This document shows positions 8,534-15,553 of a DNA stretch of 33,826 nucleotides, piece after piece (within the stretch, counting starts at the first letter, position 1; each line of letters begins with the position of its first letter). Where the stretch lies: NCBI GenBank assembly GCA_964628185.1, contig CAZVLQ010000022.1, forward strand, positions 1-33,826, written 5' to 3'. The notes below the pieces were generated by a model that was not told where the DNA came from, did no database searches, and saw only the letters and a program-made list of their open reading frames with translations. The DNA is from CAZVLQ01 sp964628185 (lineage in GTDB: Bacteria; Pseudomonadota; Zetaproteobacteria; Mariprofundales; Mariprofundaceae). Both the position numbers and the translations under genes were made by a program.

Positions 8534-8608
8534 TGGCTGGGGCGGCAGGATTCGAACCTGCGCATGACGGGATCAAAACCCGTTGCCTTACCACTTGGCT
8601 ACGCCCCA
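8534..8608 (-). tRNA. tRNA-Gln (anticodon UUG)
   Basis: The 75-base sequence folds into a full cloverleaf: acceptor stem TGGGGCG with CGCCCCA, discriminator G and encoded CCA, D stem GCC/GGC, anticodon stem ACGGG/CCCGT with loop TTTTGAT (anticodon TTG), 5-base variable loop, and T arm GCAGG-TTCGAAT-CCTGC. It reads CAA codons and CAG by wobble. It lies between ispE and prs, and its first 21 bases are also the last codons and stop of ispE, so it must be processed from the ispE transcript. Confidence 0.98.
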
Positions 8609-9541
8609 ATCTTCCGTTTCGAGCATGGTTTCATCGAGTGGGTGCCGTTCCAGCACGCGGCCGGCATGTGTCCATGTCGCGACGCCTTTCCGTTTCAGTT
8701 CCCGGGCCAGTGTCTGTGCCTCCAGAGGATTTTCGACCAGGGCCACGCAGGCTGTACCACTGCCACTCATCCATGCACTTCTCCCTCCGGCGCGCATACG
8801 CTCAAGCAATGTTGCGAGTCCGGGGCACATCCCGCATGCCACTTTCTCAAGTCCGTTCTCACCCAGGGGCAGGGAAATATTTTTAACGGATTGAGAGGCG
8901 GCGCGGATGGTATCGCTCGCTTCCTGGAGGGTCAATTCCGCTGCCCCGGTTTCGAGCTGTTCGTCATAGCGGGCAAACACCTCGGCCGTGGAAAGGCCCG
9001 CGCCGGGCCAGGCGAGCACCAGGTTCCAGTTCGAAAAGTTGCAATCCAGTGGCATAAGCCTGTCGCCAAGGCCGCCTGCACGGCTTGACTGACCAAACAG
9101 AAAGCAGGGAATATCAGCGCCAAAGGGTCGAGAAAAGTTAATCAGGGTCTGTCGGTCCAGATGCAGGGACCACAGGGCATTGGCCGCTATGATAGCCGTA
9201 GCCGCATTCGAGGAACCGCCGCCCAGCCCCGCCTGTACGGGAATCACCTTGTCTACATGCACATTCAGGCCCTGCCTGACGCCATATGCCTTTCGCATGG
9301 CATCCAGCACGCGGAAGACCAGATTTTTTCTACCGTCCAGCCGTGGATCGGAACAGGATACCCGCAGTTCACCGGACGGTTTGAGGATCAGCGTATCGGC
9401 AATATCCATGTAGGCAAAGCTGGTGTCGAGCGTGTGGTAGCCGTTTGCAGTTTTGCCCGTCACTTTAAGATGCAGGTTGATTTTGGCGGGCGCGGGAAGG
9501 CTAAGGGGCCTTCCGGAAGGCTTGCCCTGCCCTTTATACAT
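8588..9541 (-). CDS. ispE: 4-diphosphocytidyl-2-C-methyl-D-erythritol kinase
   Basis: IspE phosphorylates CDP-methylerythritol in the non-mevalonate isoprenoid pathway. The 317-residue product is a GHMP kinase. Near the N-terminus is PAPAKINLHLKV, with the catalytic-site Lys, followed by GYHTLDTSFAYMD. The ATP-binding motif is PVQAGLGGGSSNAA, where Gln-Ala replace the more usual Ala-Gly/Gly-Gly. Later comes FGADIPCFLFG, and the C-terminal motif MSGSGTACVAL. Start ATG at 9541 lacks a clear Shine-Dalgarno. The stop codon TAA lies inside tRNA-Gln, giving a 21-base overlap, so the last five residues (GVAKW) are coded by tRNA sequence. Downstream of the lolB-like gene. Confidence 0.95.
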   Translation of the reverse strand: MYKGQGKPSGRPLSLPAPAKINLHLKVTGKTANGYHTLDTSFAYMDIADTLILKPSGELRVSCSDPRLDGRKNLVFRVLDAMRKAYGVRQGLNVHVDKVIPVQAGLGGGSSNAATAIIAANALWSLHLDRQTLINFSRPFGADIPCFLFGQSSRAGGLGDRLMPLDCNFSNWNLVLAWPGAGLSTAEVFARYDEQLETGAAELTLQEASDTIRAASQSVKNISLPLGENGLEKVACGMCPGLATLLERMRAGGRSAWMSGSGTACVALVENPLEAQTLARELKRKGVATWTHAGRVLERHPLDETMLETEDWGVAKW

Positions 9542-9571
9542 AAGTCATGCCACAGGACCCTTGCACACGGG

Positions 9572-10312
9572 TTATACCGGCGTAGCGGTGCTTGCCAATG
9601 GAACAACCCTTGCGACGGAGAGCGCGCCTTGCATATGACCACCGGGCGGCTCGCTGTGGCGCGACTTGTGTGTAAAGAGCAGGGCTAGTCCTGCGCGTGG
9701 CACGGGGTCAGGCATACGTTCGATGGCATGCAGAATAATCAGGGTTGCTTTACGTCCATGTTTAAGATCGCTGAAGACCAGACGTTTCTTCCGGGCGTTC
9801 CACTCCACGCGAACATGACTGTTGTTACGGCTGACAATCCAGCGATTCGAACCTTTCGGCAGGAAGCCCGGCGGGACATGACCGCCGAGAAATTCGGATA
9901 ATTCCCGCGGACTGATAACAATGCCGTGGGATGCAAGTTCCTCTTTGCTGATGGAACGCCAGTCAGGTTTTTTTGCCTGATTGTCGCGTACCCGCATTTC
10001 ATTGTGCTGCCAGCGAAGTTCCACAATGCGGCCGTTCACGGCGTGGACGATGCGTATTTTTCCTTCGTCGGGCCACCTGGCGTTCCAGTCCATCATGGCC
10101 TGCCAGACGTGATCGGGTTCCATTACCAGGATTCTCGCCGTGATTTGCCTGTATGGTCCGATGCCGGATGGTTTGTCCGCGGCCAGCAAGGTCTGACCCG
10201 TCCGGAATGACTCCGAAGAGCAATTTGCGTGCACAGGACAAGCCAGGCCGGCGCTTGCCGTCAACAACAGGACAGGAGCGGCCAGCACGGCAATGAAAAT
10301 GGCCCTGATCAT
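9572..10312 (-). CDS. LolB-position exported protein (putative outer-membrane lipoprotein sorting)
   Basis: The 246-residue product starts with a signal peptide (hydrophobic residues 4-20). The spacing TPR lipoprotein-this gene-ispE is where lolB sits in Gammaproteobacteria. LolB accepts lipoproteins from LolA at the outer membrane. The mature part has the alternating strands and the ISPRELSEFLGGHVPPGFLP segment expected of a LolA/LolB-type half-barrel, but similarity is weak by eye. The Cys25 context is Gly-Leu-Ala-Cys, not the usual Leu-x-Gly/Ala-Cys lipobox, so lipidation is uncertain. Residues after about 205 are basic and probably disordered. Its start overlaps the stop of the TPR gene (ATGA). 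Confidence 0.5.
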   Translation of the reverse strand: MIRAIFIAVLAAPVLLLTASAGLACPVHANCSSESFRTGQTLLAADKPSGIGPYRQITARILVMEPDHVWQAMMDWNARWPDEGKIRIVHAVNGRIVELRWQHNEMRVRDNQAKKPDWRSISKEELASHGIVISPRELSEFLGGHVPPGFLPKGSNRWIVSRNNSHVRVEWNARKKRLVFSDLKHGRKATLIILHAIERMPDPVPRAGLALLFTHKSRHSEPPGGHMQGALSVARVVPLASTATPV

Positions 10313-12009
10313 AAGCCGGAGCCTATTTTTTTCCGGATAAGGCCCGGATTATCATGACCCAGCCGGAGCGTTTTTTTCCACGCACGGCGGGCTGCATCCG
10401 CTTTCCCGGCTTTCCACAGAATATCACCCAGATGTTCCTGCATGATCGGATCATCCGGTATCTTGCGCACTGCCCTGTGCTGGAACTCAAGCGCCTTGCC
10501 ATAGTCGCCGCGCTTAAAATATACCCAGGCCATCGAATCAAGATAATAGCCATTGCCGGGTTTTCGTTGCAGTGCACGCCGGATCAGGCCTTCCGCCTCA
10601 TCAAGATGGGCGCCCTGTTCGGCATAAATATAGCCAAGAAAATTAAGTGCTTCGGGATTATCAGGCTCAATAGTGAACAGTTTTTTCAACAGTGCGATAG
10701 CATTTCCATATTGCTTCAGGCCTTCATACGCTGCGGCCCGGTTGAACATCAGCTGCACCGGTGGCTTCTCAAGCCCCATGGGCACTTCCGTTTGCGCCAG
10801 CAGTTCACGATATTTTTTCTGCTGCAGCAATGCAGCTGAGAGCATCGTGTAGGCGCTGGCAGCGCCGGGAAAGGCCTTGATAATTTTCCGAAGACTGACA
10901 ATGGCGGCACGAACCCTTCCGGCCTGTAATTCTATCGCAGCCAACCGCAGCCGGGCCTCCAGGTAGCTGGCGGTATCACGTTTGATCTGCCGGTAAATAC
11001 CGGCGGCTTCATCATTCTTCCCGCTGGCTTCCAGACTTGCGGCCAGGTAGAAACGAGCCTTGTTTGACGGTGACTTTGTCAGCACCTTGCGAAATGTTGC
11101 GACGGCCCTGGCGTAGTCCTTTTGCTGGTAATACAATAATCCCAGGGCGATGAGAACTTCCGGGTGGTTTCCGGTGCGGCGGGAAATATCCTCATAGATT
11201 GCAATGGCCTCCCTGTTACGGCCCTGTTGCACCAGCATCCGTCCAAGGGCATTGCTGACGCTCAGGGCTCCGGGATGGCGGGACAGGAATGTACGCAGGA
11301 TTTCTTCGGCCTCCATCATCTTTCCCTGCTGCCTGGCCATCCTGCTGAGCATCAGAACAGGGCCCGCCTGGTCGGGTGCCTGTTTTTTCATCGCGCGCAG
11401 GGCCATTTCGGCCTCCTTCAGCTTTCCCTGGCGCAAATAAAGTTCGGCTTCGATATGGTAGAGCTGCGGATGCGTTCCTATTTTGATGCCTTCGCGGATA
11501 ATGTCATGCGCCTCGCTGTAGCGTTCTTCAGCCGCCAGAAGCTGGATCAGCGTCAGGCGTATGGAATAGGCATTCGGACTGGCCTTCAGAAGCGGCTGCA
11601 ATACCGTGATTGCCATATCATTTTTACCGCTCGCGGCCAGGGTCCGGGCGCGAAGAACCCGCACTTTCCTTGCAATATCCGGCGGCAGGTCATGCATGGC
11701 CAACAACGCGTTGACATGTTTTTCGGCTTCCGTGATCTGTTGCTTCCTCAGCAGCAGTTCCACCAGCTGGATACGAGGCCGCAACGCTGAAGGGTCTTTT
11801 TCGACAAGGGCTGTAAGGAAGCGGATGGCCAGTTCAGGACGACCGTTCAGAATGGCCCGTTCAGCCGCCATGTACAAAAAACCGGTATCACGCTCGGCGA
11901 CGGGCAGCTCGGCCGCCTCGTTTTTTTCACTGGCTACGGGTGCGACAGGGCGTGTGGTTAGCGTGCAGGCGGCAAGCGCCATGCATATCATGATCGTCAG
12001 GTTGCGCAT
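10309..12009 (-). CDS. TPR-repeat lipoprotein
   Basis: The 566-residue product has a short signal peptide with a good lipobox (Leu-Ala-Ala-Cys at residues 12-15), so it should be lipid-anchored in the outer membrane facing the periplasm. Almost all the rest, residues about 45-555, is tandem tetratricopeptide repeats, roughly 13-14 copies. Helical pairs such as PEALNFLGYIYAEQG and LDSMAWVYFKRGDYGKALE are the clearest. TPR arrays are protein-binding scaffolds. A large TPR protein before lolB and ispE is a conserved gammaproteobacterial arrangement. It overlaps the lolB-like start by 4 bases and begins 2 bases after the JAMM gene stop, so all belong to one transcription unit. Confidence 0.85.
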   Translation of the reverse strand: MRNLTIMICMALAACTLTTRPVAPVASEKNEAAELPVAERDTGFLYMAAERAILNGRPELAIRFLTALVEKDPSALRPRIQLVELLLRKQQITEAEKHVNALLAMHDLPPDIARKVRVLRARTLAASGKNDMAITVLQPLLKASPNAYSIRLTLIQLLAAEERYSEAHDIIREGIKIGTHPQLYHIEAELYLRQGKLKEAEMALRAMKKQAPDQAGPVLMLSRMARQQGKMMEAEEILRTFLSRHPGALSVSNALGRMLVQQGRNREAIAIYEDISRRTGNHPEVLIALGLLYYQQKDYARAVATFRKVLTKSPSNKARFYLAASLEASGKNDEAAGIYRQIKRDTASYLEARLRLAAIELQAGRVRAAIVSLRKIIKAFPGAASAYTMLSAALLQQKKYRELLAQTEVPMGLEKPPVQLMFNRAAAYEGLKQYGNAIALLKKLFTIEPDNPEALNFLGYIYAEQGAHLDEAEGLIRRALQRKPGNGYYLDSMAWVYFKRGDYGKALEFQHRAVRKIPDDPIMQEHLGDILWKAGKADAARRAWKKTLRLGHDNPGLIRKKIGSGL

Positions 12010-12011
12010 GT

Positions 12012-12518
12012 TTATTGGTCTTTTTCTTCCGGCAGCACTTGCAGATTAACAGATTGAAATCGATCTCCATCCCTGTTCAGGGTCCAGCAATGCGTACCCG
12101 CAGCCCGTCCCTTCAGGGTGCTGACAATGATGTAGGCAAAGCCATCCCATGCATTGGCCAGGTCCGTTGGCGAGGGCCTTGCCGGGCAATCCGGATGGCT
12201 GTGGTAAATACCGATAATTTCACGTCCACTGCCGCGCAGTTCACGATCCACCGCCTGATAGGCGGCGGGATCCAGTACAAAACGGTCGGTAGCGCGTTCA
12301 TGATTGAGGTTGGAGACTTCCTTCGTCTCATCAATTTCCCATCCGGCGTCAAGTATGGCGCCCAGGAGCAGTCCACAGGCTTCATGCGGATAATGCCGGG
12401 CGCAGGAGGCGAGCATGCTTTCAAGTCCGGCATTGCCGATAAAACATGTGCATTCCGATGCGCTGTCATCCAGCACGTTAAGGTAGGCCTGGCTGTGAAA
12501 TCTTTCAGGTTCCTGCAT
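12012..12518 (-). CDS. JAMM/MPN+ metallopeptidase (Mec-like)
   Basis: JAMM enzymes are zinc isopeptidases; bacterial Mec-type members trim ubiquitin-like sulfur-carrier proteins. ATG at 12518 (168 residues, GGA 8 bases upstream) is preferred over a GTG at 12572. The full zinc motif is visible: the conserved Glu in PHEACGLLLG and HSHPDCPARPSPTD, i.e. His-x-His-Pro followed ten residues later by Asp. The catalytic set is intact. Close neighbours contain no ThiS/MoaD-like carrier and no phage tail genes, the other common context for JAMM domains. The CysM-type synthase 3 kb away suggests a role in carrier-protein-dependent cysteine synthesis; this is inference. Confidence 0.85.
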   Translation of the reverse strand: MQEPERFHSQAYLNVLDDSASECTCFIGNAGLESMLASCARHYPHEACGLLLGAILDAGWEIDETKEVSNLNHERATDRFVLDPAAYQAVDRELRGSGREIIGIYHSHPDCPARPSPTDLANAWDGFAYIIVSTLKGRAAGTHCWTLNRDGDRFQSVNLQVLPEEKDQ

Positions 12519-12589
12519 TATTTTTCCAGAGTCTCTCCGGTTTGTATTTCCAACCGGAACACTAGCGTTCACGGCCCGCTTGCCAAGTG

Positions 12590-12741
12590 TCAGTCAAAAG
12601 AGAATGTATTTTCCCTGAACAGCTTCAGGCATGCATCCACGGCGGCGGGGTCAAACCATGTGCCACGGTGCGTCTTGATCTCTTCCAGCGCCGCATCAAT
12701 GCCCAGCGACGGAGGTAGGGGCGGTGTGAAGACATGGCCTC
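12590..12741 (-). pseudogene. HD-GYP phosphodiesterase C-terminal remnant
   Basis: Reading from 12741 the codons give EAMSSHRPYL. After a one-base shift near 12713 they continue PSLGIDAALEEIKTHRGTWF, DPAAVDACLKLF and a stop at 12590. This is the typical C-terminal end of HD-GYP c-di-GMP phosphodiesterases. The catalytic HD and GYP parts are absent. The fragment is fused to the 5' part of a VapC gene, so it is a fossil left by recombination and then frameshifted. Confidence 0.75.
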
Positions 12742-12873
12742 AACCTGCACAATCTGTGTGATAAGTATCTGGCCGGCTTTTGTTGCCATATCCCGTGCCG
12801 CCCGAACCTGTCCGGGCAAACCCGGATCATCCACCAGCATACGAATCAGCACATTTGTATCAACGGAGATCAT
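12741..12873 (-). pseudogene. VapC-type PIN toxin, 5' fragment
   Basis: The first 45 residues read as a PIN-domain ribonuclease toxin: ISVDTNVLIRMLVDD with the first catalytic Asp5, and ILITQIVQVE with the conserved Glu. Everything after that Glu is not PIN sequence but an HD-GYP remnant, so the later acidic residues are missing and the toxin should be inactive. The open frame runs on to 12625 through out-of-frame HD-GYP DNA. The start ATG overlaps the stop of the AbrB-type antitoxin gene (ATGA), the normal arrangement of such pairs. Confidence 0.75.
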
Positions 12874-13097
12874 GATTTGCCCCGGTTTCGGATTGCCTTT
12901 TCCATATCTTCCAGGCTGGCGCTACGTCTGGCCTTGACCAGACCGAAGGCAGCCCCGATATCCTTGATGACAGGCAGGAGCACAACCTTGTTTTCTTCCA
13001 TGATAAAGCCCACCCGGTCACCCTGATGGATGCCCAGGCTCTTCCTCACACTGGATGGTATTCCGCCTTGGCGATGATGCGCCGCTTCCTGTGCCAT
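12870..13097 (-). CDS. AbrB/MazE-type antitoxin, probably damaged at the N-terminus
   Basis: ATG at 13097 gives 75 residues; the frame opens earlier only with a TTG. From IPSSVRKSLGIHQGDRVGF onward it is a clear SpoVT/AbrB swapped-hairpin DNA-binding domain, followed by a tail that would bind the toxin. Before that, the expected first strand (typically ending in a KGQVTIP-like turn) is replaced by AAHHRQGG. The +1 frame there reads IIAKA, which suggests two compensating indels. With a truncated toxin downstream, the pair is probably decaying. No Shine-Dalgarno is obvious. Confidence 0.7.
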   Translation of the reverse strand: MAQEAAHHRQGGIPSSVRKSLGIHQGDRVGFIMEENKVVLLPVIKDIGAAFGLVKARRSASLEDMEKAIRNRGKS

Positions 13098-13257
13098 GCA
13101 CGGTGTCGTCCGTGGTGTCAAAGTCCAGTATTAACCTTTTGGGCAGCCGCCTGAAGGAAGCGATGAACGTATCAACCTGGCTGAAACAGACCGCAGTTTA
13201 CAGGCTGGAAAAGCAAGTGATTATTTGGGTTCCTAGAGAAAAAGTATCAGGAAACAT

Positions 13258-13632
13258 TTATATGTGGTAAGGAATCCGCACAAAGCCGAAACGATTCGGA
13301 GGAAAATCCTTGCTGTTCCGGGTTACCAGCTCAAGGTTATGATGCTGAGCAATCGCAGCCTGGATAGCATCGGGAAGCTTCCATCTGTTCTCTCTGCGTA
13401 ATCCGGCCGCCAAATCAGCTATCGCCTTGTCCATAATCAGGAGCGGAAAACAGTCCAGCAGTTTTTTTGCCATGGCAGTCTGCTCCGGATCAAATCCGGC
13501 CAGAATCTCGGCCCGCGTAATGACTGATATTGCTGACTCTCCGGCAATTTCAGCAATATATGCTGTTGCTTGTGGCACGGCATTGAAATGGTCGATGAGC
13601 ACAACCGAATCAAGCAGATATGAGACCGGCAA
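13258..13632 (-). CDS. vapC: VapC-type PIN-domain toxin
   Basis: VapC toxins are ribonucleases that cut tRNA or rRNA and are neutralised by the partner antitoxin. The 124-residue product is full length, with the acidic residues of the PIN site: Asp8 in LLDSVVLID, Glu in TRAEILAG, Asp in LPDAIQAAIA, and the C-terminal TRNSKDF. The start is a TTG directly after the antitoxin stop; GGGAG six bases upstream supports it, and no ATG fits. With the antitoxin upstream it forms an apparently intact toxin-antitoxin operon, unlike the decayed pair next door. Confidence 0.9.
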   Translation of the reverse strand: MPVSYLLDSVVLIDHFNAVPQATAYIAEIAGESAISVITRAEILAGFDPEQTAMAKKLLDCFPLLIMDKAIADLAAGLRRENRWKLPDAIQAAIAQHHNLELVTRNSKDFPPNRFGFVRIPYHI

Positions 13633-13863
13633 TTACCACTCCCGGCGTAATTGATTCTGGTATTCCAGGCCATCGCCGTGCGTCCACAGGCCTTGTGTTT
13701 CTTCAAGCAGGCGCTGTATATCGGCTTTTTTCAATTCACTGCTTTCTCTCAACAGATGGATAGCCTCTCTCACCACGGCTGTCATGGTGACATGCTCCTG
13801 CCTGGCCTTTTGGTCCAGCCAGTTCTTTTCTTCCGGATCAAGGCTGATTATGGTACGCACCAT
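13633..13863 (-). CDS. Ribbon-helix-helix antitoxin (VapB-like)
   Basis: The 76-residue product begins MVRTIISLDPEEKNWLDQKA, a ribbon-helix-helix DNA-binding start, followed by MTAVVREAIHLL, the second helix. The C-terminal part, rich in charged and aromatic residues, would wrap the toxin. It precedes the PIN toxin with zero spacing. Antitoxins of this kind repress their own operon, and a paired palindrome lies 11-40 bases upstream of its start. Confidence 0.85.
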   Translation of the reverse strand: MVRTIISLDPEEKNWLDQKARQEHVTMTAVVREAIHLLRESSELKKADIQRLLEETQGLWTHGDGLEYQNQLRREW

Positions 13864-13873
13864 GGTTGCCTCC

Positions 13874-13903
13874 TGATATCATAGATATAGCATAATGATA
13901 TCA
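13874..13903. promoter_or_regulatory. Paired TGATATCA operator of the RHH-VapC operon
   Basis: The perfect palindrome TGATATCA occurs at 13874-13881 and again at 13896-13903, exactly 22 bases (two helical turns) apart, on the same face of the DNA. It lies just upstream of the antitoxin start in AT-rich, promoter-like DNA. This is the layout expected for two RHH dimers repressing their own promoter. The -35/-10 boxes cannot be fixed with confidence. Confidence 0.65.
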
Positions 13904-14012
13904 TATTGCGACCTTGTAAAGGCTCCGTGCAATCTGTTTGTCAGCTCAGCAACTGATTTGTCCATAGGTTAACCGAGCGTCCCGGCTGGCCAACGGTGGC
14001 GGCAGATACGCT

Positions 14013-15086
14013 TTATAGGGCGACCTGAAAGCACCTGACCGGTTCAGCCCGGTTTTTCAGCTTGATTTCTCCCTTCGGGGTCATATCAAAAATGGTTCCG
14101 CATCGTTTCCGGGTTTCCTCGCCAATAATAATGGCATGGCCTTCCGCCATCTGTTCCAGCCCGGCGGCGACATTAACCACGTCTCCAATAACGGTATAAT
14201 CCATACGGTTTTTTGAGCCGACATTTCCCACAACGGTTTCTCCGGTGTTTATACCGATACCGATTTCAAAGACAGGATAGCCTTTGTGCTTAAAATCCGG
14301 CATCAATGTCCTGATTCTGTTCTGCATGGCGGTAGCGGCGCGCACGGCATGTTCGGCATGGCGGAGTTTCTGTTCAGACGGGCCGACAAGGCCAAAGACC
14401 GCCATAAGCTCATCGCCGACAAACTTGTCCAGAACCCCATGATATTTAAAAACGATATCCACCATGGCGTCAAAATAATCATTGAGTATGTCAATCACTG
14501 TCTCCGGGGGCATGTGTTCGGAGATGGATGTGAATGAGCGGATATCGGCAAACAGCACGGTTGTTTCCTGTTTTTTGCTCTGTAGCGGCATACCCTCACC
14601 CGAACACATCATTTGTTCGACAAGTTCGCCGCCGATATAACGGCTCAATTGCTGCCGTAATAATGCTTCCTCCCGGAGCTTTTTCTGGTAGTCCTCGATG
14701 TCACGGGCATACAGCATGAGTTTGGTGGTTATTTCCTGATTATTGCGGTTGGATGTTGCCACTTCGGTAAGTATGGTATTGAAATTCGTTATGATGTCTG
14801 ACAGTTCACGCGGTTGTATTCCTTTTATTGCAATGCACTTCTTCCCCGGGGCGGTAGCAGCCAGTCCTGATTTTTCACTCAGTACCCTTAACTGCCGCCC
14901 GAACCAGCGCATGATGGAAAATCCCATCAGGTGGGAAAACAGGACGGCGGCAGTGATGATCAGGATGGTCTCGGTTACATTCACATTCATCCGGATGATG
15001 ATGTAAAGCGCCAGTACGTAGGGAATGAACCCCAGCAGGCTGTAGATCAACTCCGCTATTTCCCGGAAGCCTGGGCTCCGTTTCAT
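14013..15086 (-). CDS. Membrane class III adenylate/guanylate cyclase with altered active site
   Basis: The 357-residue product has two membrane helices (about residues 12-33 and 38-58), a HAMP-like linker with coiled coil to about 145, and a class III cyclase domain (about 172-357). Metal-binding Asp181 (LFADIRSF) and Asp225 (FVGDELMAVFG), base-binding Lys221 and Thr298, and transition-state Asn305 are present. The usual Arg four residues later is Gly309: the sequence reads VNVAAGLE where families have AARLE. Loss of this Arg normally cuts activity sharply, so the protein may be weak, need a partner, or act as a sensor only. Its start overlaps the PilZ gene stop (ATGA). Confidence 0.88.
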   Translation of the reverse strand: MKRSPGFREIAELIYSLLGFIPYVLALYIIIRMNVNVTETILIITAAVLFSHLMGFSIMRWFGRQLRVLSEKSGLAATAPGKKCIAIKGIQPRELSDIITNFNTILTEVATSNRNNQEITTKLMLYARDIEDYQKKLREEALLRQQLSRYIGGELVEQMMCSGEGMPLQSKKQETTVLFADIRSFTSISEHMPPETVIDILNDYFDAMVDIVFKYHGVLDKFVGDELMAVFGLVGPSEQKLRHAEHAVRAATAMQNRIRTLMPDFKHKGYPVFEIGIGINTGETVVGNVGSKNRMDYTVIGDVVNVAAGLEQMAEGHAIIIGEETRKRCGTIFDMTPKGEIKLKNRAEPVRCFQVAL

Positions 15087-15463
15087 GATGCATCTCCGGA
15101 ATCCCTGTTTTTCGTGATTCGTTCAAGGGATAACGGCTTGTCCATGAAAATGCCGACAGGTGCTCGCCCCGGCTTGCCTGCCTCAAGTGCCTGGATATCA
15201 CCAATCCAGGCGACCGTTGCCTGTCCTTCCATGCGCGCATTCATCCTGTCGGTTCCGGGCATGTGTATATCCAGTTCAAGGCGTTGACCGATGGAATAAA
15301 ATTCGGGCCGGTTGCTCAGGAAACAGGCTCCGTCACCGGAAATGTTTTTAAGAACAGCCCTCTCGACAGCCTGTTTTGTCTTGCCGGAAGTCACCGAAAT
15401 ATCGACCTTGAACTCGAGTGGATAGCGTTCAAAATTTCTTTTTTTCTCATTGTATTCCGGCAT
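15083..15463 (-). CDS. PilZ-domain c-di-GMP-binding protein
   Basis: ATG at 15463 gives 126 residues; ATG at 15469 and GTG at 15475 are in frame and cannot be excluded because GGAAGTGAGG serves all. The PilZ signature is complete: Arg9-xxx-Arg13 near the N-terminus and NISGDG (the [D/N]xSxxG motif) about residue 42. A single domain of this size binds c-di-GMP and relays it to a partner. The overlap with the membrane cyclase gene suggests that partner, so the two second messengers may be linked. It follows cysM by about 90 bases with nothing else recognisable in the gap. Confidence 0.85.
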   Translation of the reverse strand: MPEYNEKKRNFERYPLEFKVDISVTSGKTKQAVERAVLKNISGDGACFLSNRPEFYSIGQRLELDIHMPGTDRMNARMEGQATVAWIGDIQALEAGKPGRAPVGIFMDKPLSLERITKNRDSGDAS

Positions 15464-15553
15464 TGTCATCCTCACTTCCGAACATCAATGTCAAGCCCGG
15501 ACGTATTTCGCGAGATTACCGGCATGCTGCACTCCATATCGGGCCTTGAGAGG

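Noticed and set aside
12012..12518. JAMM protein as a phage tail assembly peptidase
   Set aside because: No NlpC/P60 domain is fused to it and no tail genes are nearby; it belongs to the TPR-lolB transcription unit.
13055..13270. A 71-codon plus-strand frame between the two toxin loci
   Set aside because: It starts antisense to the AbrB gene, has no ribosome site and no recognisable content.
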